From Rosenbergiella australiborealis (GTDB taxonomy: Bacteria; Pseudomonadota; Gammaproteobacteria; Enterobacterales; Enterobacteriaceae): a stretch of 64,000 nt of DNA. Positions 1 through 11,216 of this stretch are shown here, piece by piece. The DNA lies in assembly GCF_018494035.1 (NCBI RefSeq), contig NZ_JABBFO010000011.1, positions 33,776 to 97,775 on the forward strand, given 5' to 3'. The notes under the pieces were generated by a model. It searched no databases. It had not been told where the DNA came from and saw only the letters and a list, made by a program, of their open reading frames with translations. Numbering within the stretch: the stretch's first letter is position 1; each line of letters begins with the position of its first letter. The position numbers and the translations under genes are program-made.

Positions 1-351
1 GGTACAACCTGCGGTGCAGGTTTCTTTAATCATCACGGCACTTAGCAATGGCAGCAATGGTTTCATCTGCTGCCAAATCCATACCGCCAAGACTTCGCTG
101 GTCGGATTCTCAAGACCGGGAATATCATTTAAATAGTGGTGATCAAGTCGCTCATACAGCGGCTTAAAGGCGGCTTTCAGCTCAGCAAAATCCATGACCC
201 AGCCTGTATTCGCGTCAATTTCCCCCATAATTTCAAGACGAACAAGGAAAGAATGTCCGTGTAGGCGTCCACATTTGTGGCCTTCAGGAACATGGGGAAG
301 CAAATGGGCGGCTTCAAATTGAAATTCTTTAAACAGAGTGGTTACAGCCAT
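1..351 (-). CDS. queD: 6-carboxy-5,6,7,8-tetrahydropterin synthase QueD (3' end cut off by window edge)
   Basis: QueD converts dihydroneopterin triphosphate to 6-carboxytetrahydropterin, an early step of queuosine (tRNA wobble base) synthesis in the cytoplasm. I read 117 codons without a stop on the minus strand starting from ATG at 351. The protein shows the zinc-binding histidines and catalytic cysteine in EAAH, the [11 protein letters not shown] stretch and LDHHYLND, and reaches ETCTAGC, which lies four or five residues from the usual end of the enterobacterial protein (about 121 aa). Only the last few codons are missing. It is divergent from cysJ, the usual arrangement in enterobacteria. 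Identity is secure. Confidence 0.95.
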   Translation of the reverse strand, partial: MAVTTLFKEFQFEAAHLLPHVPEGHKCGRLHGHSFLVRLEIMGEIDANTGWVMDFAELKAAFKPLYERLDHHYLNDIPGLENPTSEVLAVWIWQQMKPLLPLLSAVMIKETCTAGCT

Positions 352-613
352 AATAAATCGTCGATTCCGCGGTAGTTAAGTCGAAAAGTAGCAGTTTAGC
401 GTAAAAGTGCCTTCGGCTCACTCTTTTCACCTTATCAGCCAGCGATCGGCCGCCTTTTACTGGGTTAACCAGTTTTATCGATAAGACTTAGCATTAAAAC
501 AAGTTAGTGTATTTAGTTATTTAATATACCTAAGCCGTCTTTATCAGTAATAATCGTACGGTTACTCTACACTTACTGAATTTTTAGCCATTGGCACTGG
601 AATACAAAACGCA
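352..613. promoter_or_regulatory. queD-cysJ divergent intergenic region
   Basis: This 262-bp gap must carry the promoters for queD (leftward) and cysJIH (rightward). The part nearest cysJ (about 480-570) is AT-rich with several TA-rich hexamers, where the CysB-dependent cysJ promoter would be expected. I cannot pick one promoter or a CysB box with confidence, and no additional gene is seen. Confidence 0.4.
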
Positions 614-2422
614 ATGACCAACCAAGTCCCTCAGCTGCCGCTTAGTGCGGAGCAACTTGCCCGCTTACAAGAAGTGACTCAAGAATTTACCTCGCATCAA
701 CTTGCGTGGCTTTCTGGGTATTATTGGGGGCGGCTTAACGATTCATCCCCGGCACAAAGCACCCCGGTTTTATCAAGTGTCGCCCCTGAAGTTGCCCCAC
801 TGAGTATTACCCTGATTTCAGCCTCTCAAACCGGGAATGCTCGACGTTTAGCTGAACAGCTGCGCGATGACCTATTAGCCGCGACGTTGCAGGTAAACTT
901 GGTCAATGCTGCGGACTATAAATTTAAGCAGATTGCGTCAGAAAATATTGTCTTGGTCGTCACCTCGACACAAGGTGAAGGTGAAGCCCCTGAAGAAGCC
1001 GTGGCGTTTCACAAGTACCTGCACTCTAAAAAAGCGCCAGCTCTGCCCACAGTAAGTTTTGCCGTGTTTGGACTGGGTGACTCCTCTTATGAGTTTTTCT
1101 GTCAAGCAGGTAAAGATTTTGATCAGCAACTGGCTGCGCTCGGTGCAGAACGATTACTGCCGCGGGTGGATGCTGATGTTGATTATACGCTGGCTGCCGA
1201 ACAGTGGCGTGCTGACGTTGTAACATTACTCAAAGCTCGTGTCCCAAGCAGTTCTTCGCAAGCACTTGCCCAAGCCTCGTTAGGCAATAGCGATACGCTT
1301 GACAGTACGCCCTACAGTAAAGAATCCCCTTTAACGGCCAGCTTGGCGGTTAGTCAGAAAATTACCGGCCGCGATTCCGACCGTGACATTCGCCATATTG
1401 AGATCGATATCAGCGAATCAGGTCTTCGCTATCAAGCGGGTGACGCGCTAGGGGTTTGGTTTAAAAATGATCCGGCCTTAGTTCGCGAAATGCTAGAGTT
1501 GTTATGGATTGACCCTACTCAGACAGTGATGATTGAGGGGGAGTCGTTAGTGATCGCTGAAGCATTGCGCGACCGCTTTGAGTTGACGGTTAACAGTGCC
1601 AAAATTGTCGAACAATATGCACATCTTTCCGCCAACGAGGCCTTACTTGCTTTAGTGAAAGAGAAGGGGGCGCTTCAAGAGTTTGCTCAACAATGGCCAA
1701 TAGCCGATATGATCCGTCATGCTCCAGCGCCATTAAGTGCTGAGCAGCTTGTTGGATTACTGCGTCCTCTTACTCCGCGCCTTTATTCCATCTCTTCTTC
1801 TCAAGCAGAAGTTGAAGATGAGGTTCACATTACTGTCGGCGTTGTGCGCTACGAAATTGAAGGGCGTGCTCGCACCGGCGGAGCCTCAGGTTTCTTGGCT
1901 GACCAGTTACAAGAAGATGATGTCATTGATATTTTTATCGAGCATAACGATAACTTCCGACTGCCAGCCGATGGCGATACGCCTGTCATAATGATTGGCC
2001 CAGGAACAGGTATTGCGCCCTTCCGTTCATTTATCCAGCAACGGGATAACGATGGGGCACAAGGGCCGAATTGGCTATTTTTCGGTAACCCACACTTCAC
2101 CGAGGATTTCTTGTATCAGGTGGAGTGGCAGAAGTATGTAAAACAAGGACTCCTCACGCGCATCGATCTGGCCTGGTCTCGTGACCAAGCGGAGAAAGTT
2201 TACGTCCAAGATAAACTTCGCGAACAAGGTGAGGAAGTGTGGCGCTGGATTGAACAGGGCGCCCATATCTATGTCTGTGGTGATGCAACGCGCATGGCAA
2301 AAGATGTCGAAAACACCTTATTGGCGATCATCGCTGAATATGGCGGAATGGACACTGAGTCTGCAGACGAATACTTAAGCGATTTGCGCATTGCTCGTCG
2401 CTATCAGAGAGATGTCTACTAA
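614..2422 (+). CDS. cysJ: Sulfite reductase [NADPH] flavoprotein alpha subunit
   Basis: CysJ passes electrons from NADPH through FAD and FMN to the CysI hemoprotein, which reduces sulfite to sulfide in cysteine synthesis. The 602-aa protein has the family's length (about 599). An FMN-binding flavodoxin domain starts near residue 64 with SASQTGNA at 69-76. It is followed by the FAD domain with RLYSISSS, the [16 protein letters not shown]-binding motif and the [13 protein letters not shown] segment, and the protein ends in YQRDVY as in homologues. It is the first gene of cysJIH and its stop overlaps the cysI start by one base (TAATG), so translation is probably coupled. Expression is expected to be CysB-dependent from family knowledge. 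Confidence 0.98.
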   Translation: MTNQVPQLPLSAEQLARLQEVTQEFTSHQLAWLSGYYWGRLNDSSPAQSTPVLSSVAPEVAPLSITLISASQTGNARRLAEQLRDDLLAATLQVNLVNAADYKFKQIASENIVLVVTSTQGEGEAPEEAVAFHKYLHSKKAPALPTVSFAVFGLGDSSYEFFCQAGKDFDQQLAALGAERLLPRVDADVDYTLAAEQWRADVVTLLKARVPSSSSQALAQASLGNSDTLDSTPYSKESPLTASLAVSQKITGRDSDRDIRHIEIDISESGLRYQAGDALGVWFKNDPALVREMLELLWIDPTQTVMIEGESLVIAEALRDRFELTVNSAKIVEQYAHLSANEALLALVKEKGALQEFAQQWPIADMIRHAPAPLSAEQLVGLLRPLTPRLYSISSSQAEVEDEVHITVGVVRYEIEGRARTGGASGFLADQLQEDDVIDIFIEHNDNFRLPADGDTPVIMIGPGTGIAPFRSFIQQRDNDGAQGPNWLFFGNPHFTEDFLYQVEWQKYVKQGLLTRIDLAWSRDQAEKVYVQDKLREQGEEVWRWIEQGAHIYVCGDATRMAKDVENTLLAIIAEYGGMDTESADEYLSDLRIARRYQRDVY

Positions 2423-4146
2423 TGAGTACAAAATACCCTGGCCCTTTGGTTGTAGAGGGAAAATTATCCGATGCCGAGCGTTTAAAGAAAGAGAGCAATT
2501 TCTTACGCGGAACGATCAGTGAAGACCTTAACGACGGGTTAACTGGCGGCTTCAACGGTGATAATTATTTACTAATTCGTTTTCACGGCATGTATCAACA
2601 AGATGACCGGGATATTCGTGCCGAGCGTAATGAGCAGAAACTTGAGCCGCGTCATGCCATGATGCTACGTTGCCGACTACCGGGGGGAATTATTACCCCT
2701 CAGCAGTGGCTGGCTATCGATCGTTTCGCGCAAGAGAAAACGATCTACGGCAGTATTCGTCTGACTAACCGTCAAACCTTTCAGTTTCACGGTATTTTAA
2801 AGAAAAACGTTAAACCCGTTCACCAGATGCTGCACGACGTTGGGTTGGATGCCTTGGCGACCGCGAACGACGTTAACCGTAACGTCCTCTGTACCTCGAA
2901 CCCCGTCGAATCTGCGCTGCATCAAGAAGCGTATGAGTGGGCGAAGAAAATTTCAGAGCATCTACTCCCGCAAACCCGCGCTTATGCAGAAATTTGGTGG
3001 GATAAAGAAAAAGTCGCCACCACCGATCAGGAACCGATTCTGGGTGAAACCTATCTTCCTCGTAAGTTTAAAACGACGGTCGTTATCCCCCCACATAACG
3101 ATGTTGATCTGCATGCGAATGACTTGAACTTTATCGCTATCGCGGAAGAGGGCAAACTCGTCGGCTTCAACTTATTAGTGGGCGGTGGGCTCTCAATCGA
3201 TCATGGTAATAAAGCGACTTATGCGCGCACGGCGACGGAATTTGGCTTCTTGCCACTGGATAAAGTCCTCGATGTTGCCGAAGCAGTCGTTACAACGCAA
3301 CGGGATTGGGGCAATCGTACCGATCGTAAAAATGCCAAAACTAAATATACCTTGGAGCGCGTCGGCCCTGACGTCTTCAAAGCAGAAGTAGAGAAGCGTG
3401 CGGGTCTGACCTTCGCGCCTATCCGTCCTTATGAATTTACGACTCGTGGCGATCGCTTCGGCTGGATTAAGGGAATCGATAACCAGTGGCACCTCACGCT
3501 ATTTATCGAGAATGGTCGGTTACTGGACTACCCAGGACGCCCGTTAAAGTCAGGGATCGCGGAGATAGCGAAAATCCACCAAGGTGATTTCCGCTTGACG
3601 GCAAACCAAAATTTAATCGTCGCTGGCGTACCCGAAGACCAGAAAGCGGCAATTGAAGCCTTAGCGGTAGAACATGGTTTGATGGAAAAGGTGTCACCTC
3701 AGCGTGAAAACTCAATGGCCTGTGTGGCTTTTCCAACCTGCCCGTTAGCGATGGCGGAAGCTGAGCGTTTTCTACCGGGATTTATCAGTGAAGTTGAAAC
3801 CTTAATGACACGCCATAATGTTGCTGATGAAGCCATCGTTATGCGAGTTACCGGTTGTCCGAATGGCTGTGGGCGAGCACTATTAGCCGAAGTAGGGCTA
3901 GTAGGGAAAGCTCCGGGACGCTATAACTTACACTTGGGTGGAAATCGTATCGGCACACGGATCCCGGCGATGTACCGTGAAAATATTCAGGAAGCGGAGA
4001 TTCTCTCGATTCTTGATGAACTTATCGGACGTTGGTCACAAGAACGCCAACCGGATGAAGGTTTCGGGGATTACACCATTCGTAGCGGGATCGTTCGAGA
4101 AGTCGTTGATCCGGCTAGATATTTCTGGGCTGCGGTGGAGGTATAA
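2422..4146 (+). CDS. cysI: Sulfite reductase (NADPH) hemoprotein beta subunit
   Basis: CysI carries siroheme and a 4Fe-4S cluster and performs the six-electron reduction of sulfite to sulfide. The protein is 574 aa. The four cluster/siroheme ligands are visible as Cys434 and Cys440 ([17 protein letters not shown]) and Cys479 and Cys483 ([10 protein letters not shown]), the same numbering as the E. coli enzyme. The N-terminal half holds the nitrite/sulfite reductase ferredoxin-like repeat. One-base overlaps with cysJ upstream and cysH downstream show a tightly coupled operon. All key residues are intact. Confidence 0.98.
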   Translation: MSTKYPGPLVVEGKLSDAERLKKESNFLRGTISEDLNDGLTGGFNGDNYLLIRFHGMYQQDDRDIRAERNEQKLEPRHAMMLRCRLPGGIITPQQWLAIDRFAQEKTIYGSIRLTNRQTFQFHGILKKNVKPVHQMLHDVGLDALATANDVNRNVLCTSNPVESALHQEAYEWAKKISEHLLPQTRAYAEIWWDKEKVATTDQEPILGETYLPRKFKTTVVIPPHNDVDLHANDLNFIAIAEEGKLVGFNLLVGGGLSIDHGNKATYARTATEFGFLPLDKVLDVAEAVVTTQRDWGNRTDRKNAKTKYTLERVGPDVFKAEVEKRAGLTFAPIRPYEFTTRGDRFGWIKGIDNQWHLTLFIENGRLLDYPGRPLKSGIAEIAKIHQGDFRLTANQNLIVAGVPEDQKAAIEALAVEHGLMEKVSPQRENSMACVAFPTCPLAMAEAERFLPGFISEVETLMTRHNVADEAIVMRVTGCPNGCGRALLAEVGLVGKAPGRYNLHLGGNRIGTRIPAMYRENIQEAEILSILDELIGRWSQERQPDEGFGDYTIRSGIVREVVDPARYFWAAVEV

Positions 4147-4880
4147 TGTCAAAACTCGATCTTACAGAACTTGCGTCGCTCGATAAAGCGACGCAGCAGG
4201 CTGAATTGACAGCTGTTAATCAACAACTTGAGTCATTGAGTGCCGAAGAGCGGGTAGCGTGGGCACTGGAAAACTTACCGGGACAGCATGCGCTGACCAG
4301 TAGTTTTGGGATCCAAGCAGCGGTAAGTCTACATTTAGTGAATCAGCAATCCCCGCAAATACCGGTGATTTTGACCGATACGGGCTATTTATTTCCTGAA
4401 ACTTACCAGTTTATCGATAGCTTGCAGGAACGCTTGCAGCTTAACCTGCAAGTTTACCGGGCTGAGCTATCCCCAGCCTGGCAAGAGGCGCGTTACGGTA
4501 AACTCTGGGAGCAGGGCGTCGAGGGTCTTGAGCGCTATAACCAGCTTAACAAGGTCGAGCCGCTAACGCGGGCGCTGGGGGAGTTACAGGTGAGCACTTG
4601 GTTTGCCGGGCTACGCCGTGAGCAATCGGAAAGTCGTTCGCAACTGGAAATTCTCTCCGTTTCACGTGGGATTTTTAAATTCCTCCCCATTGTTGATTGG
4701 GATAACCGACAAGTCTATCAGTACCTTAAACAACACGGGCTAACGTACCACCCACTGTGGGAAGAGGGATACTTGTCGGTAGGCGACACCCATACTACTC
4801 GCAAATGGGAGCCGGGAATGCGTGAGGAAGAGACCCGTTTCTTTGGGTTAAAACGAGAATGTGGTCTTCACGAGGGATAA
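4146..4880 (+). CDS. cysH: Phosphoadenosine phosphosulfate (PAPS) reductase, thioredoxin-dependent
   Basis: CysH reduces PAPS to sulfite plus adenosine 3',5'-bisphosphate using thioredoxin. At 244 aa it matches the enterobacterial enzyme exactly, and the catalytic cysteine is Cys239 in the C-terminal ECGLHEG tail. The SSFGIQAA loop near residue 58 is the PP-loop-like nucleotide-binding site, and [12 protein letters not shown] follows. There is no second cysteine pair, so this is a PAPS-type rather than an APS-type reductase. That fits the presence of the APS kinase cysC nearby. Its start overlaps the cysI stop by one base, and it is the last gene of the operon. Confidence 0.98.
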   Translation: MSKLDLTELASLDKATQQAELTAVNQQLESLSAEERVAWALENLPGQHALTSSFGIQAAVSLHLVNQQSPQIPVILTDTGYLFPETYQFIDSLQERLQLNLQVYRAELSPAWQEARYGKLWEQGVEGLERYNQLNKVEPLTRALGELQVSTWFAGLRREQSESRSQLEILSVSRGIFKFLPIVDWDNRQVYQYLKQHGLTYHPLWEEGYLSVGDTHTTRKWEPGMREEETRFFGLKRECGLHEG

Positions 4881-5330
4881 CCCTCGAATTTGAAGAAAAC
4901 CCAACCCCCTTTCGTCGTGATATCGCTATAGAACCGCACGATAGGGGGATAGCCCATCTATTGACCGACTTAATGGGTTAATGATTTAGTCCGTCATCGA
5001 AAGGGAACGGCTCAGCATCCCTCCGCTAGCGAAAATAGATTAATCTTTCTGATAATTAATAAGCGGGAATCAAGGGATTAGAGGCCGTTTCCCTCTCCAT
5101 AGAGAGCTGACAGTCGCCTTTGTTTTGCATCATTGATATAACAGAATGTGTTTATAACATCCTGTTTTTCAGGTTATATCCTCGTCAATATCTTCCTTTA
5201 TATCCCCTAAAGCAAAAAAGTTGCTAAGCTTATTCCATAAAGTTACAGCTCATTCCAAAACAACATTTCATCTCTAGGTAATTAACCTTATATAGTCTAG
5301 TGATTGAACGGCTAACCTGATTGAGCGCCT
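4881..5330 (+). promoter_or_regulatory. 450-bp leader/promoter region of the cysG-cysDNC operon
   Basis: There is no credible gene here. The half next to cysG is AT-rich and contains an inverted repeat with CCTG and CAGG arms around a T5 loop at 5161-5173. Further short ATAAC/TTATA-type elements follow (5153-5210). CysB sites are long, AT-rich and poorly conserved, so this stretch is the natural place for CysB activation of cysG-cysDNC, but that is inference. No convincing rho-independent terminator was found behind cysH. Confidence 0.4.
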
Positions 5331-6746
5331 GTGGATTACTTACCTCTTTTTGCTGAACTAAAACAACGCCCAGTGTTAGTGATTGGGGGCGGTGAGATTG
5401 CATCGCGCAAAATTGACCTCTTATTACGTGCGCAAGCCACCGTATTGATTGCTGCACGTGAATTATCAGACGAAGTTAACCGTTTGGCGGAAGAGAAGAA
5501 AGTGACATGGATCGATACCGAGTATCATCCCGAGCAAATCGACTCAGTGTTCTTTGTGATAGCCGCCACCGACGATAATGCGTTAAATGAGCGAGTCTAT
5601 CAGGACGCACAACGTAAATTTAAGTTGGTCAATGTTGTGGATGACCAAGCCCGATGCAGCTTTATTTTTCCCTCTATCGTCGACCGTTCACCAATTATTG
5701 TTGCCATTTCTTCGGCGGGAACCGCCCCCGTATTGGCGCGTTCATTGCGTGAAAAGTTTGAAACCTTACTTCCTGCGCGTCTTGGTGATGCCGCGCACTT
5801 AGCGGGACGTTGGCGCGATCAGGTCAAACAGCGTTTTCAGCGTATGCCGGATCGGCGTCGATTCTGGGAACGTCTTTTTAATGGCGAGTTTTTACACCAA
5901 GCAACGGCTGGAAATTTAGTACAGGCTGAAAAAATATTGGCTGAAAGTTTACAGCAGCCGATCGCCCAGCGCGGCGAAATCTACCTTGTGGGAGGTGGGC
6001 CTGGCGATCCGGGGCTACTGACATTACGAGGGCTGCAAGTGATGCAGCTTGCTGACGTAGTGCTCTACGATCACCTTGTTAGTGATGAGGTTTTAGATCT
6101 TGTCCGTCGTGATGCCGAACGTATTTGTGTAGGTAAACGCGCGGGCGCACATTCAGTGCCACAGCAAGAGACAAACCAATTGTTAGTCAGCTTGGCGCAG
6201 CAAGGTAAGAAAGTCGTTCGCTTAAAAGGTGGCGATCCCTTTATTTTTGGCCGAGGGGGCGAAGAGCTTGAAGCCGCGGTGGAAGCAAATATTCCTTTCC
6301 AAGTTGTCCCGGGGATCACCGCAGCAGCAGGGGCGACCGCTTACGCAGGGATCCCTCTTACCCACCGTGACTACGCTCAAAGCGTGGTATTTATTACCGG
6401 ACATTGCCGTAAAGAGGGCCGAGAGCCGGATTGGGCGGCGTTAGCATTGACGGATCAAACGTTGGCTATCTATATGGGAACAGTAAAGGCTGCAGAGATT
6501 AGCCAACGTCTTATTGACCATGGACGCGCTGCAGACACACCGGTAGCAGTGATTGGACGTGGTACGCGTCAAGATCAAACCGTACAGACCGGCCGCTTAG
6601 ACCAATTAGCGGTCTTAGCGGCTGAAGCACCTTCGCCCGCCCTAGTGGTCATTGGCGAGGTCGTTCACTTACATCAGCATTTAGCCTGGTTTCAGAAGTC
6701 ATCCACACTGATGGCCTCCTCTTCAGCGCTTACTCCTATTATTTGA
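5331..6746 (+). CDS. cysG: Siroheme synthase (uroporphyrinogen-III methyltransferase / precorrin-2 dehydrogenase / ferrochelatase)
   Basis: The trifunctional enzyme makes siroheme, the cofactor of CysI, from uroporphyrinogen III. The N-terminal Rossmann domain (residues about 1-115, [11 protein letters not shown]) is the NAD-dependent dehydrogenase/ferrochelatase, with [11 protein letters not shown] at the regulatory serine region. The C-terminal methyltransferase starts near residue 217 ([14 protein letters not shown]) and contains [12 protein letters not shown] and [16 protein letters not shown]. The start is a GTG giving MDYLPLF, which aligns with the E. coli start MDHLPIF; no upstream ATG fits. 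At 471 aa it is about 14 aa longer at the C-terminus than the usual 457. It precedes cysD by 8 bp, so siroheme supply is co-expressed with sulfate activation. Confidence 0.97.
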   Translation: MDYLPLFAELKQRPVLVIGGGEIASRKIDLLLRAQATVLIAARELSDEVNRLAEEKKVTWIDTEYHPEQIDSVFFVIAATDDNALNERVYQDAQRKFKLVNVVDDQARCSFIFPSIVDRSPIIVAISSAGTAPVLARSLREKFETLLPARLGDAAHLAGRWRDQVKQRFQRMPDRRRFWERLFNGEFLHQATAGNLVQAEKILAESLQQPIAQRGEIYLVGGGPGDPGLLTLRGLQVMQLADVVLYDHLVSDEVLDLVRRDAERICVGKRAGAHSVPQQETNQLLVSLAQQGKKVVRLKGGDPFIFGRGGEELEAAVEANIPFQVVPGITAAAGATAYAGIPLTHRDYAQSVVFITGHCRKEGREPDWAALALTDQTLAIYMGTVKAAEISQRLIDHGRAADTPVAVIGRGTRQDQTVQTGRLDQLAVLAAEAPSPALVVIGEVVHLHQHLAWFQKSSTLMASSSALTPII

Positions 6747-6754
6747 GGTATCGT

Positions 6755-7663
6755 ATGGACCAACAACGACTGACTCATCTGCGTCAGCTAGAAGCAGAGA
6801 GCATTCATATCCTGCGCGAAGTGGCCGCAGAGTTTTCCAATCCGGTGATGATGTACTCGATCGGAAAAGACTCCTCGGTGATGTTGCACCTTGCGCGTAA
6901 GGCCTTTTACCCAGGAAAATTACCTTTCCCACTTCTGCACGTAGATACCGGCTGGAAATTCAAAGAAATGTATGAATTTCGCGACCGTATGGTTAAAGAG
7001 ATTGGCGCTGAATTGATTGTTCATCGTAATCCTGAAGGTGTCGCAATGGGGATTAATCCCTTTGTGCATGGCAGTGCCAAACATACCGATATTATGAAAA
7101 CGGAAGGCTTGAAGCAGGCGCTGAATAAATACGGCTTTGACGCTGCTTTTGGTGGCGCACGCCGCGATGAAGAGAAATCGCGGGCGAAAGAGCGTATTTA
7201 CTCATTCCGTGATCGTTTCCACCGTTGGGACCCGAAAAATCAACGTCCAGAGCTATGGCATAACTACAATGGCCAAATTAATAAGGGCGAAAGTATTCGT
7301 GTATTCCCGCTCTCAAACTGGACGGAACTGGATATTTGGCAATATATCTTCTTAGAAAATATCGATATCGTCCCACTGTATCTCGCGGCTGAACGTCCGG
7401 TGCTTGAGCGCGATGGAATGCTGATGATGATTGATGATGAACGGATCGATTTACAACCCGGTGAAAAAATTGAGCAGCGTAAAGTGCGTTTTCGTACCTT
7501 AGGGTGCTGGCCACTTACCGGAGCCGTCGACTCTTCTGCCGAGACGTTACCGGAAATTATTGAAGAGATGTTGGTCTCTACCACTAGTGAACGCCAAGGA
7601 CGGGTCATTGACCGAGACCAAGCGGGATCGATGGAAATGAAAAAACGTCAGGGTTACTTCTAA
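6755..7663 (+). CDS. cysD: Sulfate adenylyltransferase subunit 2
   Basis: CysD is the catalytic subunit of ATP sulfurylase, forming adenosine 5'-phosphosulfate (APS) from ATP and sulfate, driven by GTP hydrolysis on CysN. I chose ATG 6755 ([11 protein letters not shown]), which aligns with the family N-terminus and gives exactly 302 aa. An in-frame TTG 12 bp earlier overlaps the cysG stop and has no support. The PP-loop [11 protein letters not shown] is near residue 34, and the C-terminal [21 protein letters not shown] region is intact. Second gene of the cysG-cysDNC operon. Confidence 0.98.
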   Translation: MDQQRLTHLRQLEAESIHILREVAAEFSNPVMMYSIGKDSSVMLHLARKAFYPGKLPFPLLHVDTGWKFKEMYEFRDRMVKEIGAELIVHRNPEGVAMGINPFVHGSAKHTDIMKTEGLKQALNKYGFDAAFGGARRDEEKSRAKERIYSFRDRFHRWDPKNQRPELWHNYNGQINKGESIRVFPLSNWTELDIWQYIFLENIDIVPLYLAAERPVLERDGMLMMIDDERIDLQPGEKIEQRKVRFRTLGCWPLTGAVDSSAETLPEIIEEMLVSTTSERQGRVIDRDQAGSMEMKKRQGYF

Positions 7664-7673
7664 GGATCTGATT

Positions 7674-9101
7674 ATGAATAACGCATTAGCACAACAAATT
7701 GCCGATCAGGGTGGGGTAGAAGCCTGGCTAACCGCTCAACAATATAAAAGTTTACTCCGTTTCTTAACCTGCGGCAGCGTGGATGACGGCAAAAGTACGC
7801 TTATTGGCCGATTATTGCACGATACCCGTCAGATCTATGAAGATCAGCTCTCTTCGTTGCATAACGATAGCAAACGCCACGGTACGCAAGGTGAGAAACT
7901 GGATCTCGCTCTCTTAGTCGATGGACTACAAGCTGAACGTGAGCAAGGTATTACTATTGATGTGGCTTACCGTTATTTCTCCACCGAAAAACGTAAGTTT
8001 ATCATTGCTGATACTCCGGGACATGAACAGTACACTCGTAACATGGCAACGGGGGCTTCGACCTGTGATCTTGCCATTTTACTGATCGACGCGCGTAAAG
8101 GTGTTCTGGATCAAACTCGTCGCCACAGCTTTATCTCGACCTTACTCGGTATCAAGCACTTGGTCGTTGCGGTGAATAAGATGGATTTGGTGGAGTATAG
8201 CGAGACGACTTTTAATGAGATTGTCCAGCAGTACCTCGATTTTGCCAAGCAATTACCGAATGACCTCGATATTCGTTTTGTGCCGGTCTCAGCGTTAGAA
8301 GGCGAAAATATCGCAGCAGTGAGCCAACATATGCCGTGGTACACCGGCCCGACGCTGTTGGATATCTTAGAAACCGTTGATATCAATAAAGTGGTCGATG
8401 GGCAAGCGATGCGCTTCCCTGTGCAATATGTGAACCGCCCTAATCTTGATTTTAGAGGTTATGCTGGCACCATCGCATCCGGCACGGTATCGGTAGGCCA
8501 ACAGATAAAAGTGCTGCCTTCTGGTGTGACTAGCCGCATTGCTAAGATCACGACTTTTGATGGCGACTTAACCCAAGCCTCTGCCGGTGAAGCTGTCACT
8601 CTCGTGCTTGATAGCGAAATTGATATCTCTCGCGGTGACTTGCTGGTGGACAGCGAAGAGCAACTAAGCCCAACTCACTCAGCGGAAGTGGATGTAGTCT
8701 GGATGGGTGAAAATGCTCTGCAACCGGGGCAAAGTTATCAAATAAAGGTGGCGGGTAAAACCGCCCGTGCAGTGGTTGACGAGATTATTCATCAGGTCAA
8801 TATCAACACCCTAGAAACGGGTGATGCGCAATCTCTGCCACTCAATGCAATTGGGCGGGTGGTATTAACCTTTGATGAGCCATTAATGCTCGATCCTTAT
8901 ACCGTTAACCCGGTGACCGGCGGCTTAATCTTTATCGACCGCCTGAGTAATGTGACCGTTGGTGCGGGTATGGTGTATCAAACGCGTACAACTCATGTCT
9001 CACAAGGACAATTTAGTGCGTTTGAATTAGAGCTTAATGATTTGATCCGTAAGCATTTCCCGCATTGGGATGCGAAAAATTTAAGAGAAATACTTAAATG
9101 A
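7674..9101 (+). CDS. cysN: Sulfate adenylyltransferase subunit 1 (GTPase)
   Basis: CysN is the EF-Tu-like GTPase subunit that couples GTP hydrolysis to APS formation by CysD. The protein is 475 aa. The G1 motif GSVDDGKST lies near residue 34, the G3 motif DTPGHEQY and the G4 motif NKMD follow, and beta-barrel domains fill the C-terminal half. It is separated from cysD by 10 bp, and its stop overlaps the cysC start by 4 bp (ATGA). No separate CysC domain is fused to it, unlike NodQ-type proteins. Confidence 0.98.
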   Translation: MNNALAQQIADQGGVEAWLTAQQYKSLLRFLTCGSVDDGKSTLIGRLLHDTRQIYEDQLSSLHNDSKRHGTQGEKLDLALLVDGLQAEREQGITIDVAYRYFSTEKRKFIIADTPGHEQYTRNMATGASTCDLAILLIDARKGVLDQTRRHSFISTLLGIKHLVVAVNKMDLVEYSETTFNEIVQQYLDFAKQLPNDLDIRFVPVSALEGENIAAVSQHMPWYTGPTLLDILETVDINKVVDGQAMRFPVQYVNRPNLDFRGYAGTIASGTVSVGQQIKVLPSGVTSRIAKITTFDGDLTQASAGEAVTLVLDSEIDISRGDLLVDSEEQLSPTHSAEVDVVWMGENALQPGQSYQIKVAGKTARAVVDEIIHQVNINTLETGDAQSLPLNAIGRVVLTFDEPLMLDPYTVNPVTGGLIFIDRLSNVTVGAGMVYQTRTTHVSQGQFSAFELELNDLIRKHFPHWDAKNLREILK

Positions 9102-9703
9102 GTCGACAGGCTGAGAATATCGTTTGGCATCAACATGCTGTCACACCCGAAATGCGCGAATCACTGCATAAACATCGTGGTGCTGTCGTGTGGTTTACTG
9201 GGCTATCGGGGTCGGGAAAGTCCACCCTATCGGGTGCTGTAGAGCTTGCGCTGCATCAACGAGGGGTTAGCACTTTTTTACTGGACGGAGACAATGTACG
9301 ACAAGGGTTATGTCGTGACCTTGGGTTTAGCGATCAAGACCGTAAAGAGAATATTCGTCGCATCAGTGAAGTGGCTAACTTAATGGCCGATGCCGGATTA
9401 CTGGTACTGACCGCCTTTATTTCACCCCATCGCAGTGAGCGGCAGCTCGCTCGAGAACTGATTGGTGAAGAGCGGTTTTTCGAGGTATTTGTCGACACGG
9501 CGCCAGAAATTTGTGAAGCCCGAGATCCCAAAGGTCTTTACCGTAAGGCGAGAGCCGGTGAGATTAAGGATTTCACCGGCATTGGCTCTGGCTATGAGGC
9601 GCCTCTTGCACCTGAGTTACGGGTCGATGGTGAACAATTCGTTACAAAAGTGAGCGAAGAGATCATCAATCTCCTGCGCGAGCGCGCTATTATCGCTGCT
9701 TGA
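9098..9703 (+). CDS. cysC: Adenylyl-sulfate (APS) kinase
   Basis: CysC phosphorylates APS to PAPS, the substrate of CysH. The 201-aa protein has the Walker A motif GLSGSGKST near residues 35-43 and the family motif [37 protein letters not shown], which forms part of the APS-binding region, is also present. It overlaps cysN by 4 bp and closes the cysG-cysDNC operon; a 26-bp gap separates it from the next gene. Together with cysJIH this completes the route from sulfate to sulfide. Confidence 0.98.
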   Translation: MSRQAENIVWHQHAVTPEMRESLHKHRGAVVWFTGLSGSGKSTLSGAVELALHQRGVSTFLLDGDNVRQGLCRDLGFSDQDRKENIRRISEVANLMADAGLLVLTAFISPHRSERQLARELIGEERFFEVFVDTAPEICEARDPKGLYRKARAGEIKDFTGIGSGYEAPLAPELRVDGEQFVTKVSEEIINLLRERAIIAA

Positions 9704-9729
9704 CCCTTATAGGATAAGCTACGATTTCT

Positions 9730-10050
9730 ATGCCAGATCTGCCAGACCCAGTCATTAATATGCCTCCCCATACCAAAGAATGGCCCTCAACACTTGTTGC
9801 GGGGGGCTGTTTTGGTATATTTGCTTACTGTCTTTCACTGCTCTCTCCCTTTGTCGCTTTTGGTTCCAGTGTTCTATTTTTTTTCCTCTATACTTGGCCT
9901 TTCTTTTTGGCACTCTTACCGGTTGCCATTTTTTTAGGGATGGCTGTCTCGGTATGGCAACCGCAAAAACTCTTGGTGACCTTTATTCTTACGCTTGTCA
10001 TCGTCAGCGGCAGTTTTTGGGTACTGTTTTATATGTTTGTTGGGTGGTAA
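9730..10050 (+). CDS. ygbE: Small inner-membrane protein YgbE (DUF3561 family)
   Basis: This is a 106-aa protein of unknown function with about three hydrophobic segments (roughly residues 20-40, 45-72 and 82-104). The block FFFLYTWPFFLALLPVAI is shared with the enterobacterial YgbE/DUF3561 family, where FFFIYTWPFFLALMPVAV occurs. It sits between cysC and ftsB as in E. coli, which supports orthology. It may be transcribed from the cys operon because no terminator is seen upstream. No function is known to me. Confidence 0.85.
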   Translation: MPDLPDPVINMPPHTKEWPSTLVAGGCFGIFAYCLSLLSPFVAFGSSVLFFFLYTWPFFLALLPVAIFLGMAVSVWQPQKLLVTFILTLVIVSGSFWVLFYMFVGW

Positions 10051-10168
10051 TACTGACTAAGCGGGTATTATCAGACTAAAACTTACTATAAAACGCTGAC
10101 TTGCCGAATGTTACTGTGGAGTCAGACGCTAACTTGTGGGAAGATTAGCGAATCTGTCGGGGGGAAGG

Positions 10169-10480
10169 ATGGGAAAACTCACTTTATTGTTACTGATTTT
10201 ACTGGGATGGTTACAATATTCATTGTGGCTCGGTAAAAATGGTATCCATGATTACAGTCGCGTCAGCGAGGAAGTTGCACAGCATCAAGAGACGAATGCT
10301 AAGTTAAAAGCACGCAACGACCAGCTATTTGCTGAAATAGACGATCTTAATGGTGGATCTGAAGCCATTGAAGAACGTTCTCGTGACGAACTTGGTATGA
10401 TCCGTCCAGGTGAAACCTTCTTTCGCTTAGTGCCTGAACAGAATCGTAACGCCGTCAACACTCCGGCCTCAGGACAATAA
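10169..10480 (+). CDS. ftsB: Cell division protein FtsB
   Basis: FtsB is a bitopic divisome protein forming the FtsQLB complex that activates septal peptidoglycan synthesis. ATG 10169 was chosen because it gives MGKLTLLLL and exactly 103 aa as in E. coli. An in-frame GTG 33 bp upstream adds a non-conserved hydrophilic leader, and GGGGAAGG just before the ATG is a good ribosome site. There is one transmembrane helix (residues about 3-21), then a leucine-zipper-like coiled coil (about 30-70) and a short periplasmic tail. It heads the ftsB-ispD-ispF-truD-surE-pcm run. Confidence 0.96.
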   Translation: MGKLTLLLLILLGWLQYSLWLGKNGIHDYSRVSEEVAQHQETNAKLKARNDQLFAEIDDLNGGSEAIEERSRDELGMIRPGETFFRLVPEQNRNAVNTPASGQ

Positions 10481-10495
10481 CAACGACGAAAATCC

Positions 10496-11206
10496 ATGAA
10501 GACAACCCTTTCGACTGCGGGAATTATTGCTGTAGTTCCTGCCGCTGGTATTGGCAGCCGCATGCAATCATCTTGCCCTAAACAATATCTTTCCATCGGC
10601 AGTAAAACTCTTCTCGAACACAGTATTGCCGCATTATTCCAACATCCCTTGATTACCAAGGTTATTGTTGCCTTGCATCCTGATGATGACCACTTTACAT
10701 CCTTACCCATTGCTAATGACCCACGCATCAGTTATGTCGTTGGCGGAGCAACCCGTGCAGAGTCGGTATTAGCTGGACTCGCGGCGATCGCGCCACAAGC
10801 TAGCCAGTGGGTAGTGGTTCATGATGCGGCGCGTCCTTGTTTAACCAAGGACGATTTAGCGCGATTATTGGCACTGACCACGCACAGTAAAGTCGGCGGT
10901 TTGTTAGCCACGCCGGTCAAAGACACCATGAAACGGGCGATTGTTGGGGAGAGTCGTGTCGCGCATAGCGTTGAGCGTGCCGATCTCTGGCATGCCCTGA
11001 CTCCGCAGCTCTTTCCACTCGAATTATTAAGAGAGTGTTTACAACAAGCGCTTTACCAAGGTAAAGCCATCACTGATGAAGCCTCAGCCTTAGAACACTG
11101 CGGCTATCATCCAGAATTAGTCGATGGTCGGAGTGACAACATAAAAGTCACTCGTCCTGAAGATTTAGCGTTAGCGGAATTCTATCTTTCTCAAAAAAAC
11201 CAATAG
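10496..11206 (+). CDS. ispD: 2-C-methyl-D-erythritol 4-phosphate cytidylyltransferase
   Basis: IspD transfers CMP to methylerythritol phosphate, the third step of the MEP isoprenoid pathway. The 236-aa protein has the nucleotide-binding N-terminus PAAGIGSRM (near residue 15), followed by CPKQYL with its conserved lysine, and [10 protein letters not shown] plus TPVKDTMKR further on. It lies 15 bp behind ftsB and 10 bp before ispF, the standard enterobacterial arrangement. Confidence 0.98.
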   Translation: MKTTLSTAGIIAVVPAAGIGSRMQSSCPKQYLSIGSKTLLEHSIAALFQHPLITKVIVALHPDDDHFTSLPIANDPRISYVVGGATRAESVLAGLAAIAPQASQWVVVHDAARPCLTKDDLARLLALTTHSKVGGLLATPVKDTMKRAIVGESRVAHSVERADLWHALTPQLFPLELLRECLQQALYQGKAITDEASALEHCGYHPELVDGRSDNIKVTRPEDLALAEFYLSQKNQ

Positions 11207-11216
11207 GGGCATAACG

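Noticed and set aside
10285-10728. 147-aa minus-strand open frame
   Set aside because: It is a shadow of ftsB and ispD.
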